Assembly (NCBI GenBank): GCA_965370265.1
Contig: CBDUSL010000009.1
Span: forward strand, 1 to 26,353
Length of the DNA: 26,353 nucleotides
Direction: 5' to 3'
Origin: CBDUSL01 sp965370265
GTDB lineage: Bacteria > Patescibacteriota > Patescibacteriia > JAXHNJ01
A program made the position numbers and the translations under genes. This document shows, in pieces, positions 1 to 8,574 of this stretch (position 1 is its first letter; the number at the start of each line of letters is the position of its first letter). The notes under the pieces were generated by a model. The model saw only the letters and a list, made by a program, of their open reading frames with translations, searched no databases and was not told the origin of the DNA.

Positions 1-1160
1 CCGGAAACATCAAAAATTTCGTTCATAATTAAAACATCCGCCCCGTCAAAAGATTTGGTAAAATCTTTGAATAAATTTCTGGTTCGGTTGTGCTGATGGG
101 GCTGAAAAGCAATAACAATTCTTTTTTTTGGATATTTTGTTTTAGTCGCTTTTAGAAGAGCTTTAATTTCCGTGGGATGATGGGCATAATCTGAAATAAC
201 CGGAATTTTTTTGTACTGGCCCAATAACTGAAACCGGCGCCAGCTCCCTTTAAATTTAAGGAGGGATTTTTTTATTGATTCATCTTCTATGCCTAATCCA
301 GCCGTCAGAGCGATAGCGGATAAAGCATTGTAAACATTATGTATTCCCGTAATTTTTAAAGTGAAGTCAACGTTATCCACCCGGAAAGAAGTTTGTTTTT
401 TATTTTCTAAAATATTTATTGCTTTATAATCCCCTTTTTTCAAGCCGTAATAAACTATTTTTGCTTCGGCGGTCTTGGCCACTTCACGTACGTTTTTATC
501 GTCAGCATTGGCAATTAACACTCCGGAACGGCTAAGATTATTTATGTATTTTTTGAAAGTCTTTTTGATATCATCAAGATTTTTATAGGTATCCAAGTGA
601 TCTTCTTCGATATTAGTAAGAATAATATAGTCCGGATAATAATTAAGCATGGCCCGGTCAAACTCATCCGCTTCTATAATTACAAAGTCACTTTTTCCAA
701 GCTGGGCATTGCCTTTTATTTCCGGCAAATATGAACCAACTATATAGGTAGGGTCAAAACCAGCTTCTCTTAATATTAAGGCAATCATGGCAGTCGTGGT
801 AGTTTTTCCGTGCATACCAGAGACGCAAATTAACTTTTTATCTGAAGTTAAACGGCCTAAAGCCTGCGGATAGCTCATCTGTTCAATATTAAGACTGGTG
901 CCCCTTTTTCTTTCAATATTATTCTGCGGCACCGCATTAGAATACACGATTAAATCAGCATCATCGGGCACATTTTTTGAAAGATGACGACCTATATGTA
1001 TCTTAGCTCCTGCTTTTCTCAAGCCTTCAGTTACAATTGATTCAGTTAAATCAGAACCGGTTACAACCTTTCCCATCTGCAATAAAATCTTGGCCAGACC
1101 GGAAATACCAATGCCAGAGATACCAATAAAATGAAATTTTTTTATTTTTTTTATATTCAT
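1..1160 (-). CDS. murC: UDP-N-acetylmuramate--L-alanine ligase MurC (C-terminus cut by window edge)
   Basis: MurC adds L-alanine to UDP-N-acetylmuramic acid with ATP in the cytoplasm, the first peptide step of peptidoglycan precursor synthesis. About 386 residues are visible. The N-terminal dinucleotide-fold motif HFIGISGIGISGLA lies near residue 10. The ATP loop SGMHGKTTTTA is the MurC form of the Mur ligase P-loop (GTHGKTTTT in most bacteria). The central-domain motif EADEFDRAMLNYYPD and the C-terminal-domain motif SDYAHHPTEI followed by FQPHQHNRT are clear MurC signatures. The ATG at 1158-1160 gives the expected N-terminus with little extension, and there is no obvious Shine-Dalgarno sequence. 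Most of the ATP-binding and alanine-binding parts are present; only the end of the C-terminal domain lies outside the window. It belongs to the same minus-strand dcw gene order as murG but is separated from it by an inverted gene, so it probably has its own promoter. Confidence 0.95.
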   Translation of the reverse strand, partial: MNIKKIKKFHFIGISGIGISGLAKILLQMGKVVTGSDLTESIVTEGLRKAGAKIHIGRHLSKNVPDDADLIVYSNAVPQNNIERKRGTSLNIEQMSYPQALGRLTSDKKLICVSGMHGKTTTTAMIALILREAGFDPTYIVGSYLPEIKGNAQLGKSDFVIIEADEFDRAMLNYYPDYIILTNIEEDHLDTYKNLDDIKKTFKKYINNLSRSGVLIANADDKNVREVAKTAEAKIVYYGLKKGDYKAINILENKKQTSFRVDNVDFTLKITGIHNVYNALSAIALTAGLGIEDESIKKSLLKFKGSWRRFQLLGQYKKIPVISDYAHHPTEIKALLKATKTKYPKKRIVIAFQPHQHNRTRNLFKDFTKSFDGADVLIMNEIFDVS

Positions 1161-1164
1161 TTGT

Positions 1165-1193
1165 TTGACTTTTTATATTTTTTATCCTACTAT
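1165..1193 (+). promoter_or_regulatory. Probable sigma70-type promoter for the small membrane-protein gene at 1233
   Basis: TTGACT (1165-1170), a 17-nt spacer, then TACTAT (1188-1193), matching 5/6 and 4/6 of the consensus hexamers. Transcription would begin near 1200, leaving a leader of about 33 nt with a strong ribosome-binding site. The -10 hexamer lies on the same bases as the likely murC -10 on the other strand. Confidence 0.55.
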
Positions 1194-1218
1194 AAAAAAA
1201 CGTTCTTTGCAATTTAAA
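1189..1218 (-). promoter_or_regulatory. Possible murC promoter, overlapping the divergent promoter
   Basis: On the minus strand a TATAGT -10 (1194 to 1189, 5/6 match) is preceded at 18 nt by TTTAAA (1218 to 1213, 4/6). It would give a leader of about 20 nt before the murC ATG. The -35 is weak, so the assignment rests mainly on the -10 and the position. Confidence 0.4.
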
Positions 1219-1220
1219 TA

Positions 1221-1226
1221 AGGAGG
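1221..1226 (+). promoter_or_regulatory. Strong Shine-Dalgarno sequence
   Basis: A perfect AGGAGG lies 6 nt before the ATG at 1233. It is the strongest ribosome-binding site in the window; most neighbouring genes have a weak one or none. It fixes the start of the small membrane-protein gene. Confidence 0.85.
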
Positions 1227-1232
1227 AGCAAA

Positions 1233-1535
1233 ATGTCTTTTGAAAGAGGAATACCCCCAGAATTGGTGATTTGTGAAAAGATTGTGGATTTTTTTCTTGT
1301 CAATTTCCCATTGGCTGTTATCGCGGTTTGCTGGATTATTTACGGCGTTTTTATGTTAACCCCGGGAACGCCTGATATTATGGTAAATGCAAACATGGGC
1401 TGGGCAACTTTTGGCACCCTTTTTATTTGGCGGATAATTAACAATGACGACAAAAAGTTTTTTGTGAGTCACTGGATAATTACTAACATTTTCGCTTTAA
1501 CTTTTTTTGTTTTGCTGGCCTTTTGTACAAAATAG
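1233..1535 (+). CDS. Small three-helix membrane protein of unknown function, inverted inside the mur cluster
   Basis: A 100-residue protein that I do not recognise. Three hydrophobic segments are visible: about residues 17-42, 55-68 (weaker, with WATFGTLFIW) and 77-98. A short charged stretch, NNDDKK, lies between the second and third. There is no signal-peptidase site, no catalytic motif and no cysteine pair suggesting metal binding. It has a complete private expression unit: a promoter at 1165-1193, a perfect AGGAGG and an intrinsic terminator at 1564-1586. It sits between murG and murC on the opposite strand, which interrupts an otherwise conserved gene order and suggests insertion by transfer or rearrangement. 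That it is a gene is well supported by the ribosome-binding site and terminator; any function is unknown. Confidence 0.8.
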   Translation: MSFERGIPPELVICEKIVDFFLVNFPLAVIAVCWIIYGVFMLTPGTPDIMVNANMGWATFGTLFIWRIINNDDKKFFVSHWIITNIFALTFFVLLAFCTK

Positions 1536-1563
1536 ATAATTTTGTGTAAAAATATATAAACCC

Positions 1564-1586
1564 AACCTCGCTAGGCGGGGTTTTTT
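1564..1586 (+). terminator. Intrinsic terminator overlapping the murG stop codon
   Basis: AACCTCGC (1564-1571) pairs with GCGGGGTT (1575-1582) around a TAG loop, forming an 8-bp stem with one G-T pair, followed by a T run to 1586. It closes the plus-strand small gene. The murG stop codon (1573 to 1571, minus) lies in the loop and stem. On the minus strand the hairpin is followed by a weaker T-rich stretch, so it may also stop murG transcripts. Confidence 0.8.
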
Positions 1587-2650
1587 ATTTCCAGAATTAA
1601 ATCAATAATTTTATTAGTCGCTTCAGGTTTATAAAGTTGGCTAATATTTTCTTTCAGTTCACATCTTTTTTTCTCGTTTTCAAAAAGACTTTTTATACTG
1701 CTTAATAATAATTCAGGAGTTAACAAATTTTCGCGCATTACCAGCACAGCTTCTTTTTTTTCATAAAAGGCCGCGTTTTCTTCCTGGTGAGATTTAAAAA
1801 TAGGAATAATTATAGCCGGTTTTCCCAAGGCAGAAAATTCTGACAAGGCACAAAGGCCGGCCCTGGATACAATTAAGTCGGCGGCGGTCAACGCATGCTT
1901 CATTTGATTGGTTAGTATTTCATAAGAATGGTAATTTTTATGTTCTAAATTAGCACTCTTTTTGCCTTTTCCGGTTAAGTGTATTACATTACAAAAAATA
2001 ACTAATTCTTCAGCAATTTTATTGATCTTTTTATTGATAGTTTCGGCTCCTGTCCCTCCCCCAAAAATAAGGAGAATGGGCAATTTTTCATTTAATTTAA
2101 ATTCTTTGACTGCTTTATTTTTATCGCCTTTCAAAATATCCCGGCGAACGGGGTTGCCCGTTAAAATAGTTTTTTCTTTGGGAAATTCCAACAAGGATTT
2201 TTCAAAGGTAACCGTAATCTTTTGGGCAATTTTTTCGGTCATTTTGTTAGCCAAACCTTTGCGAATATCCTGTTGATGGATAAGAACCGGAATTTTAAGT
2301 TTTTTAGCGGCCCAGATTACCGGGACCGCCACAAAACCGCCGGCTGAAATAATAACATTTGGCTTAGTAATATTAAGTATATATTTAGACTCTTTGTAGC
2401 CTTTTATAATTTTAAATGGATCGGAAAAATTCTTTAGGGATAAATACCTCCTGAATTTACCGGCCGGGATTGATTTAAACGGAATTTCATATAACTGGCA
2501 GATATTATTTTCCGGTCCTTGTTCTGTGCCAATAAACAAAAAATCCGCTTTAATTTTTCTTTTTTTAAAGGCCTGAAAAATGGCCACTAGCGGCATTACC
2601 GAACCAGCGGTGCCTCCTCCGGTTAATAATATTTTTATTCTTTCTTCCAT
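1571..2650 (-). CDS. murG: UDP-N-acetylglucosamine--MurNAc-pentapeptide-PP-undecaprenol GlcNAc transferase MurG
   Basis: MurG (359 aa, normal length) transfers GlcNAc from UDP-GlcNAc to lipid I at the inner face of the membrane, giving lipid II. It shows the two-domain GT-B layout of family GT28. The N-terminal glycine loop is at residues 10-17 and the acceptor-side motif ISAGGFVAVP is near 101-110. The inter-domain LIFGGGTGAETIN sits near 193-205. The C-terminal donor-binding region reads SRAGLCALSEFSALGKPAIIIP followed by SHQEENAAFYEKKEA. The N-terminal loop departs from the usual GGTGGH: here it reads GGGTAGS, with serine at the position of the conserved histidine. The ATG at 2650 lies 42 nt after the ftsW stop with no clear Shine-Dalgarno sequence, so it is probably cotranscribed with mraY-murD-ftsW. 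Confidence 0.95.
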   Translation of the reverse strand: MEERIKILLTGGGTAGSVMPLVAIFQAFKKRKIKADFLFIGTEQGPENNICQLYEIPFKSIPAGKFRRYLSLKNFSDPFKIIKGYKESKYILNITKPNVIISAGGFVAVPVIWAAKKLKIPVLIHQQDIRKGLANKMTEKIAQKITVTFEKSLLEFPKEKTILTGNPVRRDILKGDKNKAVKEFKLNEKLPILLIFGGGTGAETINKKINKIAEELVIFCNVIHLTGKGKKSANLEHKNYHSYEILTNQMKHALTAADLIVSRAGLCALSEFSALGKPAIIIPIFKSHQEENAAFYEKKEAVLVMRENLLTPELLLSSIKSLFENEKKRCELKENISQLYKPEATNKIIDLILEIKNPA

Positions 2651-2692
2651 AATTTTAAGCTCAATGTTTAATGTTCACAGTTCAAAAGTTAT

Positions 2693-3811
2693 CTACTGCC
2701 AAAAACTTTTTGTTTCTTTGGAGTACTTAGATATATTAACAAGAATTCCCACGGCTGCCAAAGAAACTACCAGAGCCGATCCGCCTTGACTGATAAAAGG
2801 AAGGGGGATGCCTGTTAAAGGCAGTATTCCTGTCATCGCTCCTATGTTCATTAATGCCTGAAAAATAAACCAAGAGGTAATGCCGGTGGCCATGATTTTA
2901 CCAAATTTATCCGGCGCTCCTTTGGCAATTTTAAAGCCCCGAAACATAAAAATCAGAAATAAAACAATTAGCATTACCGCAAAAATAAAACCAAGTTCTT
3001 CGGCAATAACCGCGAAAATCGAATCAGAAGAAGCTTGGGGAAGATAGTTAAATTTCTGACGGGAGTGGCCCAAACCCAAACCCAAAAGACCGCCGGATCC
3101 GATGGCCAAAAAAGCCTGGTTAATATGATAGCCAATTCCCTGCGGATCAAGTTCGGGATTAAGAAAAACCATAAATCTTTCGACTCGGTATGGGGCTAAT
3201 TTAACCAGTAAAGTAATAGTCCCGGCCGCTCCTAAACCAATCCCGGCCAAATGCAAAACAGGGGCTCCAGCCACCAAATAGCAGCTCATAGCAATAACCC
3301 CCATTACCGTCATTGTTCCTAAATCCGGCTGTAACATAATTAAACCCAGTACACCGACCAAAATTATTACAAAAGGGGCTAATCCCGCGGAGGAATCCTT
3401 TATATCATCACCTCTTTTTTCCAGCCAGGTTGCCAGATAAATTAAAAAAGTAAGTTTAACAATTTCGGAAGGTTGAAAAAATATCGGTCCGATAGTAACC
3501 CAGCGCTTGGCCCCTAAAAGGTCAGTGCCCAACCCAGGAAGAAAAACTGAAATAAGAAGAAATATAGTAATTATAATAATTAGTAAAGCAAATTTTTTCA
3601 AATTGCGATAGTCAAACCGGGTCATAAAAACGAAAGCAAAAATACCGATAATAAAAGAAAATAACTGATTTTTTATAAAATGATTAGGGTCATCAAATTT
3701 CTGATAACCCTCCACGGAACTAGCCGAAGAAAGCATAACCAAGCCAAAAATAACGATTATGGCCACAATCGTTATCAAGAAATAATCAGGTTGTTTTTCC
3801 CCTCTGTGCAT
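2693..3811 (-). CDS. ftsW: SEDS-family peptidoglycan polymerase / division protein FtsW
   Basis: A 372-residue polytopic membrane protein of the SEDS family (FtsW/RodA/SpoVE), which polymerises lipid II into glycan strands with a partner class B penicillin-binding protein. About ten hydrophobic segments are visible. Signature motifs are QPSEIVKLTFLIYLATWL, LMLQPDLGT, GGLLGLGLGHSRQKFNYLPQ followed by SDSIFAVIAEELG, and near the C-terminus LPLTGIPLPFISQGGSAL. The GxGxGxSxQK...LPxxxSDFIFA style and the position between murD and murG favour FtsW over RodA. Its ATG shares one base with the murD TAA stop (TAATG at 3813-3809), indicating translational coupling. No class B penicillin-binding protein gene is visible in the window. 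Confidence 0.95.
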   Translation of the reverse strand: MHRGEKQPDYFLITIVAIIVIFGLVMLSSASSVEGYQKFDDPNHFIKNQLFSFIIGIFAFVFMTRFDYRNLKKFALLIIIITIFLLISVFLPGLGTDLLGAKRWVTIGPIFFQPSEIVKLTFLIYLATWLEKRGDDIKDSSAGLAPFVIILVGVLGLIMLQPDLGTMTVMGVIAMSCYLVAGAPVLHLAGIGLGAAGTITLLVKLAPYRVERFMVFLNPELDPQGIGYHINQAFLAIGSGGLLGLGLGHSRQKFNYLPQASSDSIFAVIAEELGFIFAVMLIVLFLIFMFRGFKIAKGAPDKFGKIMATGITSWFIFQALMNIGAMTGILPLTGIPLPFISQGGSALVVSLAAVGILVNISKYSKETKSFWQ

Positions 3812-5199
3812 TATTTAGCTTTTGTGTATTTTTTAAACTGTTCCCCCCTGTCAAACTCGTGGCTAAAAAGGCCGAAACTGGCCGCTCCGGGTGAAAGTAG
3901 AATAATATCATTTTTCACGGCATTTTTTTCGGCTTTTTTGACCGCTTCTTTCATACTTAAAACGTGAGAGATAATTTTTTTATTATTTAACGCTTTTTTT
4001 ATTTTTATACTAGCCCTACCTTTAAAAAGAATCACTTCCTTGCAGTATCTTTCAATCGACTTGGACATACTTTTAAAGTCAAGATTTTTATCCGCTCCTC
4101 CAGCCAGTAAAATAATATTTTTTGTTTGGCTGTTGCCAAGAGTTTTAAGGGCGGAAATAGACGCTTCCGGAATAGTGGCGGTAGTATCATTATAATACTT
4201 TATCCCTTTTTTCTCGCCAAGGAACTCAAGACGGTCATGAAGCCCTTTAAAATTAATAATTGTTTTTTTTATTAAGTTATTTGAAATATTTAAAATTTTA
4301 CCGACCACGGCTGCCGCCAAAAAATGATACACATTATGAATGGGAAAAATATTAAAATCTCTAATAGAAAAAAGTTTTTTTCGTTGTCCGTTTTTTACGA
4401 AAATAAATTTATTATCTATTTCAAAGGCTCCGTTTTTACCAAATTTTTTGGTAGAACAGCAAAAAGTTTTTGCCCTGGCTTTTTTGCACAATTTTCTAGT
4501 CCAGAGATTATCAGTATTAATAACGGCAAAATCCTGTTTTTTTTGGAATTGAAAAATTAAAGCCTTGGCTTTAACATAATCTTTCATTGATTTATATCGA
4601 TTAAGATGTTCCGGCATAATATTGGTAATAACCGCCACGTGAGGACTTTTTTTTAAATGAGCCATACCTTCAAGATGCCAGGATGACAATTCAAGAACTA
4701 CTTTGGTGGATTTTTTTATTTTTGAAAGAATATCAAGCATCAAAACATCTCTGATGTTACCGGCTAAAAGGGTGTCTTTATATCTCTTTTTTAATAATTT
4801 ATAAAGAAGAAAAGCAAGTGTACTTTTTCCTTTGCTGCCAGTCACCGCGATAATTGGGGCTGGGCAAAGACGAAAAAAAAGACTGGCCTCATTTTCAATC
4901 GGTATCTTTTTTTCCCTGGCTATTTTTATATACTTCGAATCCATGGGTACTCCTGGATTTTGTATCACTAAATCAGCCTCTTTAAAATCTTTAAGTCGAT
5001 GCTTGCCTAAGATATATTCTACTTTCTTGCTTTTTATTTTTTTGATTGAAGAAGCCAGCTCTTTTTTTGTCTTAAGGTCGGTCACTAAAATCCGGGCTCC
5101 TTGCCGACTAAGCCAATTAACCACAGAAACTCCACCTCCGTGAAGGCCAAGCCCCATAACTAAAACTTTTTTATTCTCTAGATTTTTATAATTAATCAT
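3811..5199 (-). CDS. murD: UDP-N-acetylmuramoylalanine--D-glutamate ligase MurD
   Basis: MurD adds D-glutamate to UDP-MurNAc-L-Ala in the cytoplasm. With the start at 5199 the protein has 462 residues, normal for the family. Motifs are the N-terminal dinucleotide-like fold KKVLVMGLGLHGGGVSVVNWL, the ATP loop AVTGSKGKSTLAFLLY, the carbamate-lysine neighbourhood LELSSWHLEGM, NIMPEHLNRY, the HDRLEFLGEKKGIKYYNDTTATIPEA block and LLAGGADKNLDF. The frame is open upstream to a TTG at 5235, but that TTG coincides with the -35 box of a consensus promoter, so it is rejected as a start. ATG codons at 5202 and 5199 are adjacent; the promoter places transcription start at or beside the second one, suggesting a leaderless mRNA. 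The stop codon overlaps the ftsW start by one base. Confidence 0.93.
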   Translation of the reverse strand: MINYKNLENKKVLVMGLGLHGGGVSVVNWLSRQGARILVTDLKTKKELASSIKKIKSKKVEYILGKHRLKDFKEADLVIQNPGVPMDSKYIKIAREKKIPIENEASLFFRLCPAPIIAVTGSKGKSTLAFLLYKLLKKRYKDTLLAGNIRDVLMLDILSKIKKSTKVVLELSSWHLEGMAHLKKSPHVAVITNIMPEHLNRYKSMKDYVKAKALIFQFQKKQDFAVINTDNLWTRKLCKKARAKTFCCSTKKFGKNGAFEIDNKFIFVKNGQRKKLFSIRDFNIFPIHNVYHFLAAAVVGKILNISNNLIKKTIINFKGLHDRLEFLGEKKGIKYYNDTTATIPEASISALKTLGNSQTKNIILLAGGADKNLDFKSMSKSIERYCKEVILFKGRASIKIKKALNNKKIISHVLSMKEAVKKAEKNAVKNDIILLSPGAASFGLFSHEFDRGEQFKKYTKAK

Positions 5200-5206
5200 C
5201 ATGCCT

Positions 5207-5235
5207 ATTATAACCAATAATAAAGGATTTTTCAA
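5207..5235 (-). promoter_or_regulatory. Consensus promoter directly before murD, probably leaderless
   Basis: On the minus strand TTGAAA (5235 to 5230), exactly 17 nt, then TATAAT (5212 to 5207): 5/6 and 6/6 matches. The murD ATG codons begin only 5 nt (5202) and 8 nt (5199) after the -10 box, which is where transcription itself should start. No room remains for a ribosome-binding site. Confidence 0.75.
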
Positions 5236-5237
5236 TT

Positions 5238-5266
5238 AAAAAACTGCTTTTTGCCACTTATAAGCA
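5238..5266 (-). terminator. Weak possible terminator after mraY
   Basis: On the minus strand TGCTT (5266 to 5262) can pair with AAGCA (5249 to 5245) across a 12-nt loop, followed by G and six T residues (5243 to 5238). The stem is only 5 bp, so termination would be partial at best. It lies between the mraY stop and the murD promoter. Confidence 0.3.
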
Positions 5267-5310
5267 AATTTTTTATCCGGTAAAAATAAACTATTCAATT
5301 AATAGACTAA

Positions 5311-6369
<1,059 letters not shown>

Positions 6370-6370
6370 T

Positions 6371-6778
6371 CTAAAGATTCTGTAAAATTATAAAGACGCC
6401 CGAGAGCATAAGAAATATTTGGACAATACTGTTTACAGTCATAAGAAAATAACCTAAATTTTTTTCTTTCTGATAAATTATAACCGATAATAACGAATTA
6501 ATAAAGAAAATTACTAAGCCAAAAAGAGGAAGAGTGTAAATTTTGTACCAATCGCCAATTAGGTCAATGCCAAAATAAATGTTATAATGAAGTATCACTG
6601 GCTCTTCTTGGGGTTTAAATTGAAAATAAAGCAGAGTCCACAAAATAATATTAAGAACCGCGCTAATAATAAAGTTTAAACGGAAAATTCGGTTCCTAAA
6701 TAAAACTTTAAAGTTAATTTGCTTTAATTTTTCTCGGTCAAATATGTTTTGTAAAAAGTTTGAAAAAATATTGGTCAT
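6371..6778 (-). CDS. Small three-helix membrane protein upstream of mraY, function unknown
   Basis: A 135-residue protein that I do not recognise with confidence. A basic, amphipathic N-terminus (about residues 1-33) is followed by hydrophobic segments near 34-53, 79-100 and 108-133. Between the first two lies PVILHYNIYFGIDLIGDWYK, which in layout resembles the PxHyNxxGxxD loop of DUF1648-type membrane proteins; I treat this only as a resemblance. A GAGG ribosome-binding site lies 6 nt before the ATG at 6778, supporting the start. The stop is one base before mraY, so it is probably cotranscribed with the mur genes. Its first 35 nt overlap head-to-head with the divergent glycosyltransferase gene. 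Confidence 0.75.
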   Translation of the reverse strand: MTNIFSNFLQNIFDREKLKQINFKVLFRNRIFRLNFIISAVLNIILWTLLYFQFKPQEEPVILHYNIYFGIDLIGDWYKIYTLPLFGLVIFFINSLLSVIIYQKEKNLGYFLMTVNSIVQIFLMLSGVFIILQNL

Positions 6779-8519
6779 TTTTTTCCTCAGTGTTTTTTTG
6801 GCTTTTAATTTATATTTAACGGTTACCGATTCTCAGACAATTGATGAAGGTCCGCATATTTCAGCTGGTATTAGTTATCTTAAAACCGGTGATTTTAGGA
6901 TAAATCCTGAACATCCGCCCCTCGTAAAAGAACTGGCAGGATTGCCACTTCTTTTTCTAAATCTCAATTTGCCTACCGATAACGAGAGCTGGGACAATTA
7001 TAACCAATGGAACTTCGGCCGTCAATTCATCTATCACAACAATCTCTCTGCTGATAGCATAATATTTTTAGCTAGGCTTGGCCCAATTATACTAAGTTTA
7101 GTTCTGGGATTTTTTATTTATAAATGGTCGAAAGAACTTTTTGGACTTAAGGCCGGTTTTTTTGCTTTATTTCTTTATTCTTTTTCGCCTAATTTTATTG
7201 CCCATAGCCATCTAGTAACAACAGACGTTGCCCTGGCTCTTTTTTTCATATTAAGTATATACTATTTTGGTAAATATTTAAAAAGTCCCTGTAAAATAAA
7301 TCTTATTATCGCTTCAATAATTTTTGCTTTAGGTATAAATGTAAAATTTTCAGCTCTTCTAATAATACCTATATTAATTATTATTTATTTTCTTCACTGG
7401 ATAATAAAAAGAAGAGAAACAAAGCTGGGCTTTAAAAAATTTATTATCACCATTTTAATTTTTACAGCCGCTACTTCATTAATTACTTTTATCTTTTATG
7501 GCTTTGAATTTAAAAAACCACTTGACGACCCGAGAGTGGAAAGACTTTATGAGGAAAGGCAAGAGATTGAAGATCAAAGCACAATTGATCAGCAAATTTT
7601 TTATGTTAAACCGCTTATTTATTTGGGAGATCCAGAAACATCCATTGGAAAATTTTTAAAAAACTTTGCCGAAAAATTTCCTGTCCCAGCCTATAGTTAC
7701 TGGCGCGGCTTTTTTTCTGTCTTGTCTCATAATTCCTGGGGACATGGTTCCTTTCTTATGGGTATGACGGGAACACAAGGCTGGTGGTATTACTTTATTA
7801 TTGCTTTTTTAATAAAATCACCTCTTAGCACTATCATTTTGACTTTATCAGGATTTATTTATTTTCTTTATAAAATATCAAAAAAAACAAATACTGAAAA
7901 TATTAACTTATTAGAAACTTTAAAGAAAATTAAATTTGATTATTGGCTTATAATTATTCCCCCTCTTATTTATTTTGCCTGGAGCTTAACAAGTCATATT
8001 AATTTGGGAGTAAGACATATTCTTCCTATATACCCTTTTATTTTTATTGGCGCCTCATCATTATTAAATATTAAAACCCATACAAAATTTAAAAAGTATT
8101 TATTTAACTTTTCTCTTATTTCATTGATAATATATTATCTTTTTACCAGTCTTTCAATTTTCCCCTACTCCCTTTCATATTTTAATGAAGCCATTGGGGG
8201 GGCAGAAAACGGACATAAATATCTTTTGGATTCTAATATTGACTGGGGTCAGGATGTAAAAAGATTGGTTAAATATTTGAAAGAAGAAAATATTGATCAA
8301 TGCCATACTTATATTTTCGGTAGCCTTGATTTAAATTACTACTATCCAGGCAGTTTAACCATGCCCGACAATGAAGAAATTGAAAAAAATGGCATACCTT
8401 CCGGATATTATGCCATCAGTACAGGTCCTTTGTTTGACCCCAATAAAAATTATAATTGGTTATTAAAATTTAAACCGATTAAACAGATTGGATATTCAAT
8501 AAAAATTTATAAATTTTAA
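6744..8519 (+). CDS. Polyprenyl-phosphate-sugar glycosyltransferase, GT39/ArnT-like membrane protein
   Basis: A 591-residue GT-C fold protein with about ten transmembrane helices. Members take a sugar from a polyprenyl-phosphate carrier and transfer it to protein or lipid on the outer side of the membrane. After the first helix comes TIDEGPHISAGISYLKTGDFRINPEHPPL: the D34-E35 pair and the EHPPL motif (residues 56-60) are the catalytic-loop hallmarks of dolichyl- or undecaprenyl-phosphate-mannose protein mannosyltransferase relatives. A C-terminal DSNIDWGQDVKRL motif is typical of this bacterial branch. The sugar and acceptor cannot be read from sequence. The gene lies directly upstream of the pilus operon, whose -35 box starts 2 nt after this stop codon, so pilin glycosylation is a reasonable inference. 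The ATG at 6744 lacks a ribosome-binding site; an in-frame TTG at 6771 is an alternative start. Confidence 0.85.
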   Translation: MFCKKFEKILVIFFLSVFLAFNLYLTVTDSQTIDEGPHISAGISYLKTGDFRINPEHPPLVKELAGLPLLFLNLNLPTDNESWDNYNQWNFGRQFIYHNNLSADSIIFLARLGPIILSLVLGFFIYKWSKELFGLKAGFFALFLYSFSPNFIAHSHLVTTDVALALFFILSIYYFGKYLKSPCKINLIIASIIFALGINVKFSALLIIPILIIIYFLHWIIKRRETKLGFKKFIITILIFTAATSLITFIFYGFEFKKPLDDPRVERLYEERQEIEDQSTIDQQIFYVKPLIYLGDPETSIGKFLKNFAEKFPVPAYSYWRGFFSVLSHNSWGHGSFLMGMTGTQGWWYYFIIAFLIKSPLSTIILTLSGFIYFLYKISKKTNTENINLLETLKKIKFDYWLIIIPPLIYFAWSLTSHINLGVRHILPIYPFIFIGASSLLNIKTHTKFKKYLFNFSLISLIIYYLFTSLSIFPYSLSYFNEAIGGAENGHKYLLDSNIDWGQDVKRLVKYLKEENIDQCHTYIFGSLDLNYYYPGSLTMPDNEEIEKNGIPSGYYAISTGPLFDPNKNYNWLLKFKPIKQIGYSIKIYKF

Positions 8520-8520
8520 A

Positions 8521-8549
8521 TTGACTAAAAACCAATTCTGTGATATAAT
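8521..8549 (+). promoter_or_regulatory. Near-consensus extended -10 promoter of the type IV pilus operon
   Basis: TTGACT (8521-8526), a 17-nt spacer, TATAAT (8544-8549), with TGA immediately before the -10 giving an extended -10 element. Predicted transcription start is about 8556, leaving a leader of roughly 29 nt before pilB. This is the strongest-looking promoter in the window. Confidence 0.85.
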
Positions 8550-8574
8550 ATAAAAACAAAAACAAAAATTTTAC

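Noticed and set aside
1962..2276. Open frame antisense to murG
   Set aside because: A shadow of a well-supported gene with no ribosome-binding site or recognisable domain. The same applies to the other antisense frames within murD, pyrG, pilB and the nucleotidyltransferase.
2651..2692. Promoter between ftsW and murG
   Set aside because: A TTGAAC is present on the minus strand but no -10 lies at suitable spacing; read-through from upstream is more likely.
5200..5235. Extended murD start at TTG 5235 (or ATG 5202)
   Set aside because: TTG 5235 coincides with the -35 box of a consensus promoter and would add residues not expected in MurD. ATG 5202 is possible but lies only 5 nt from the -10, so 5199 is preferred.
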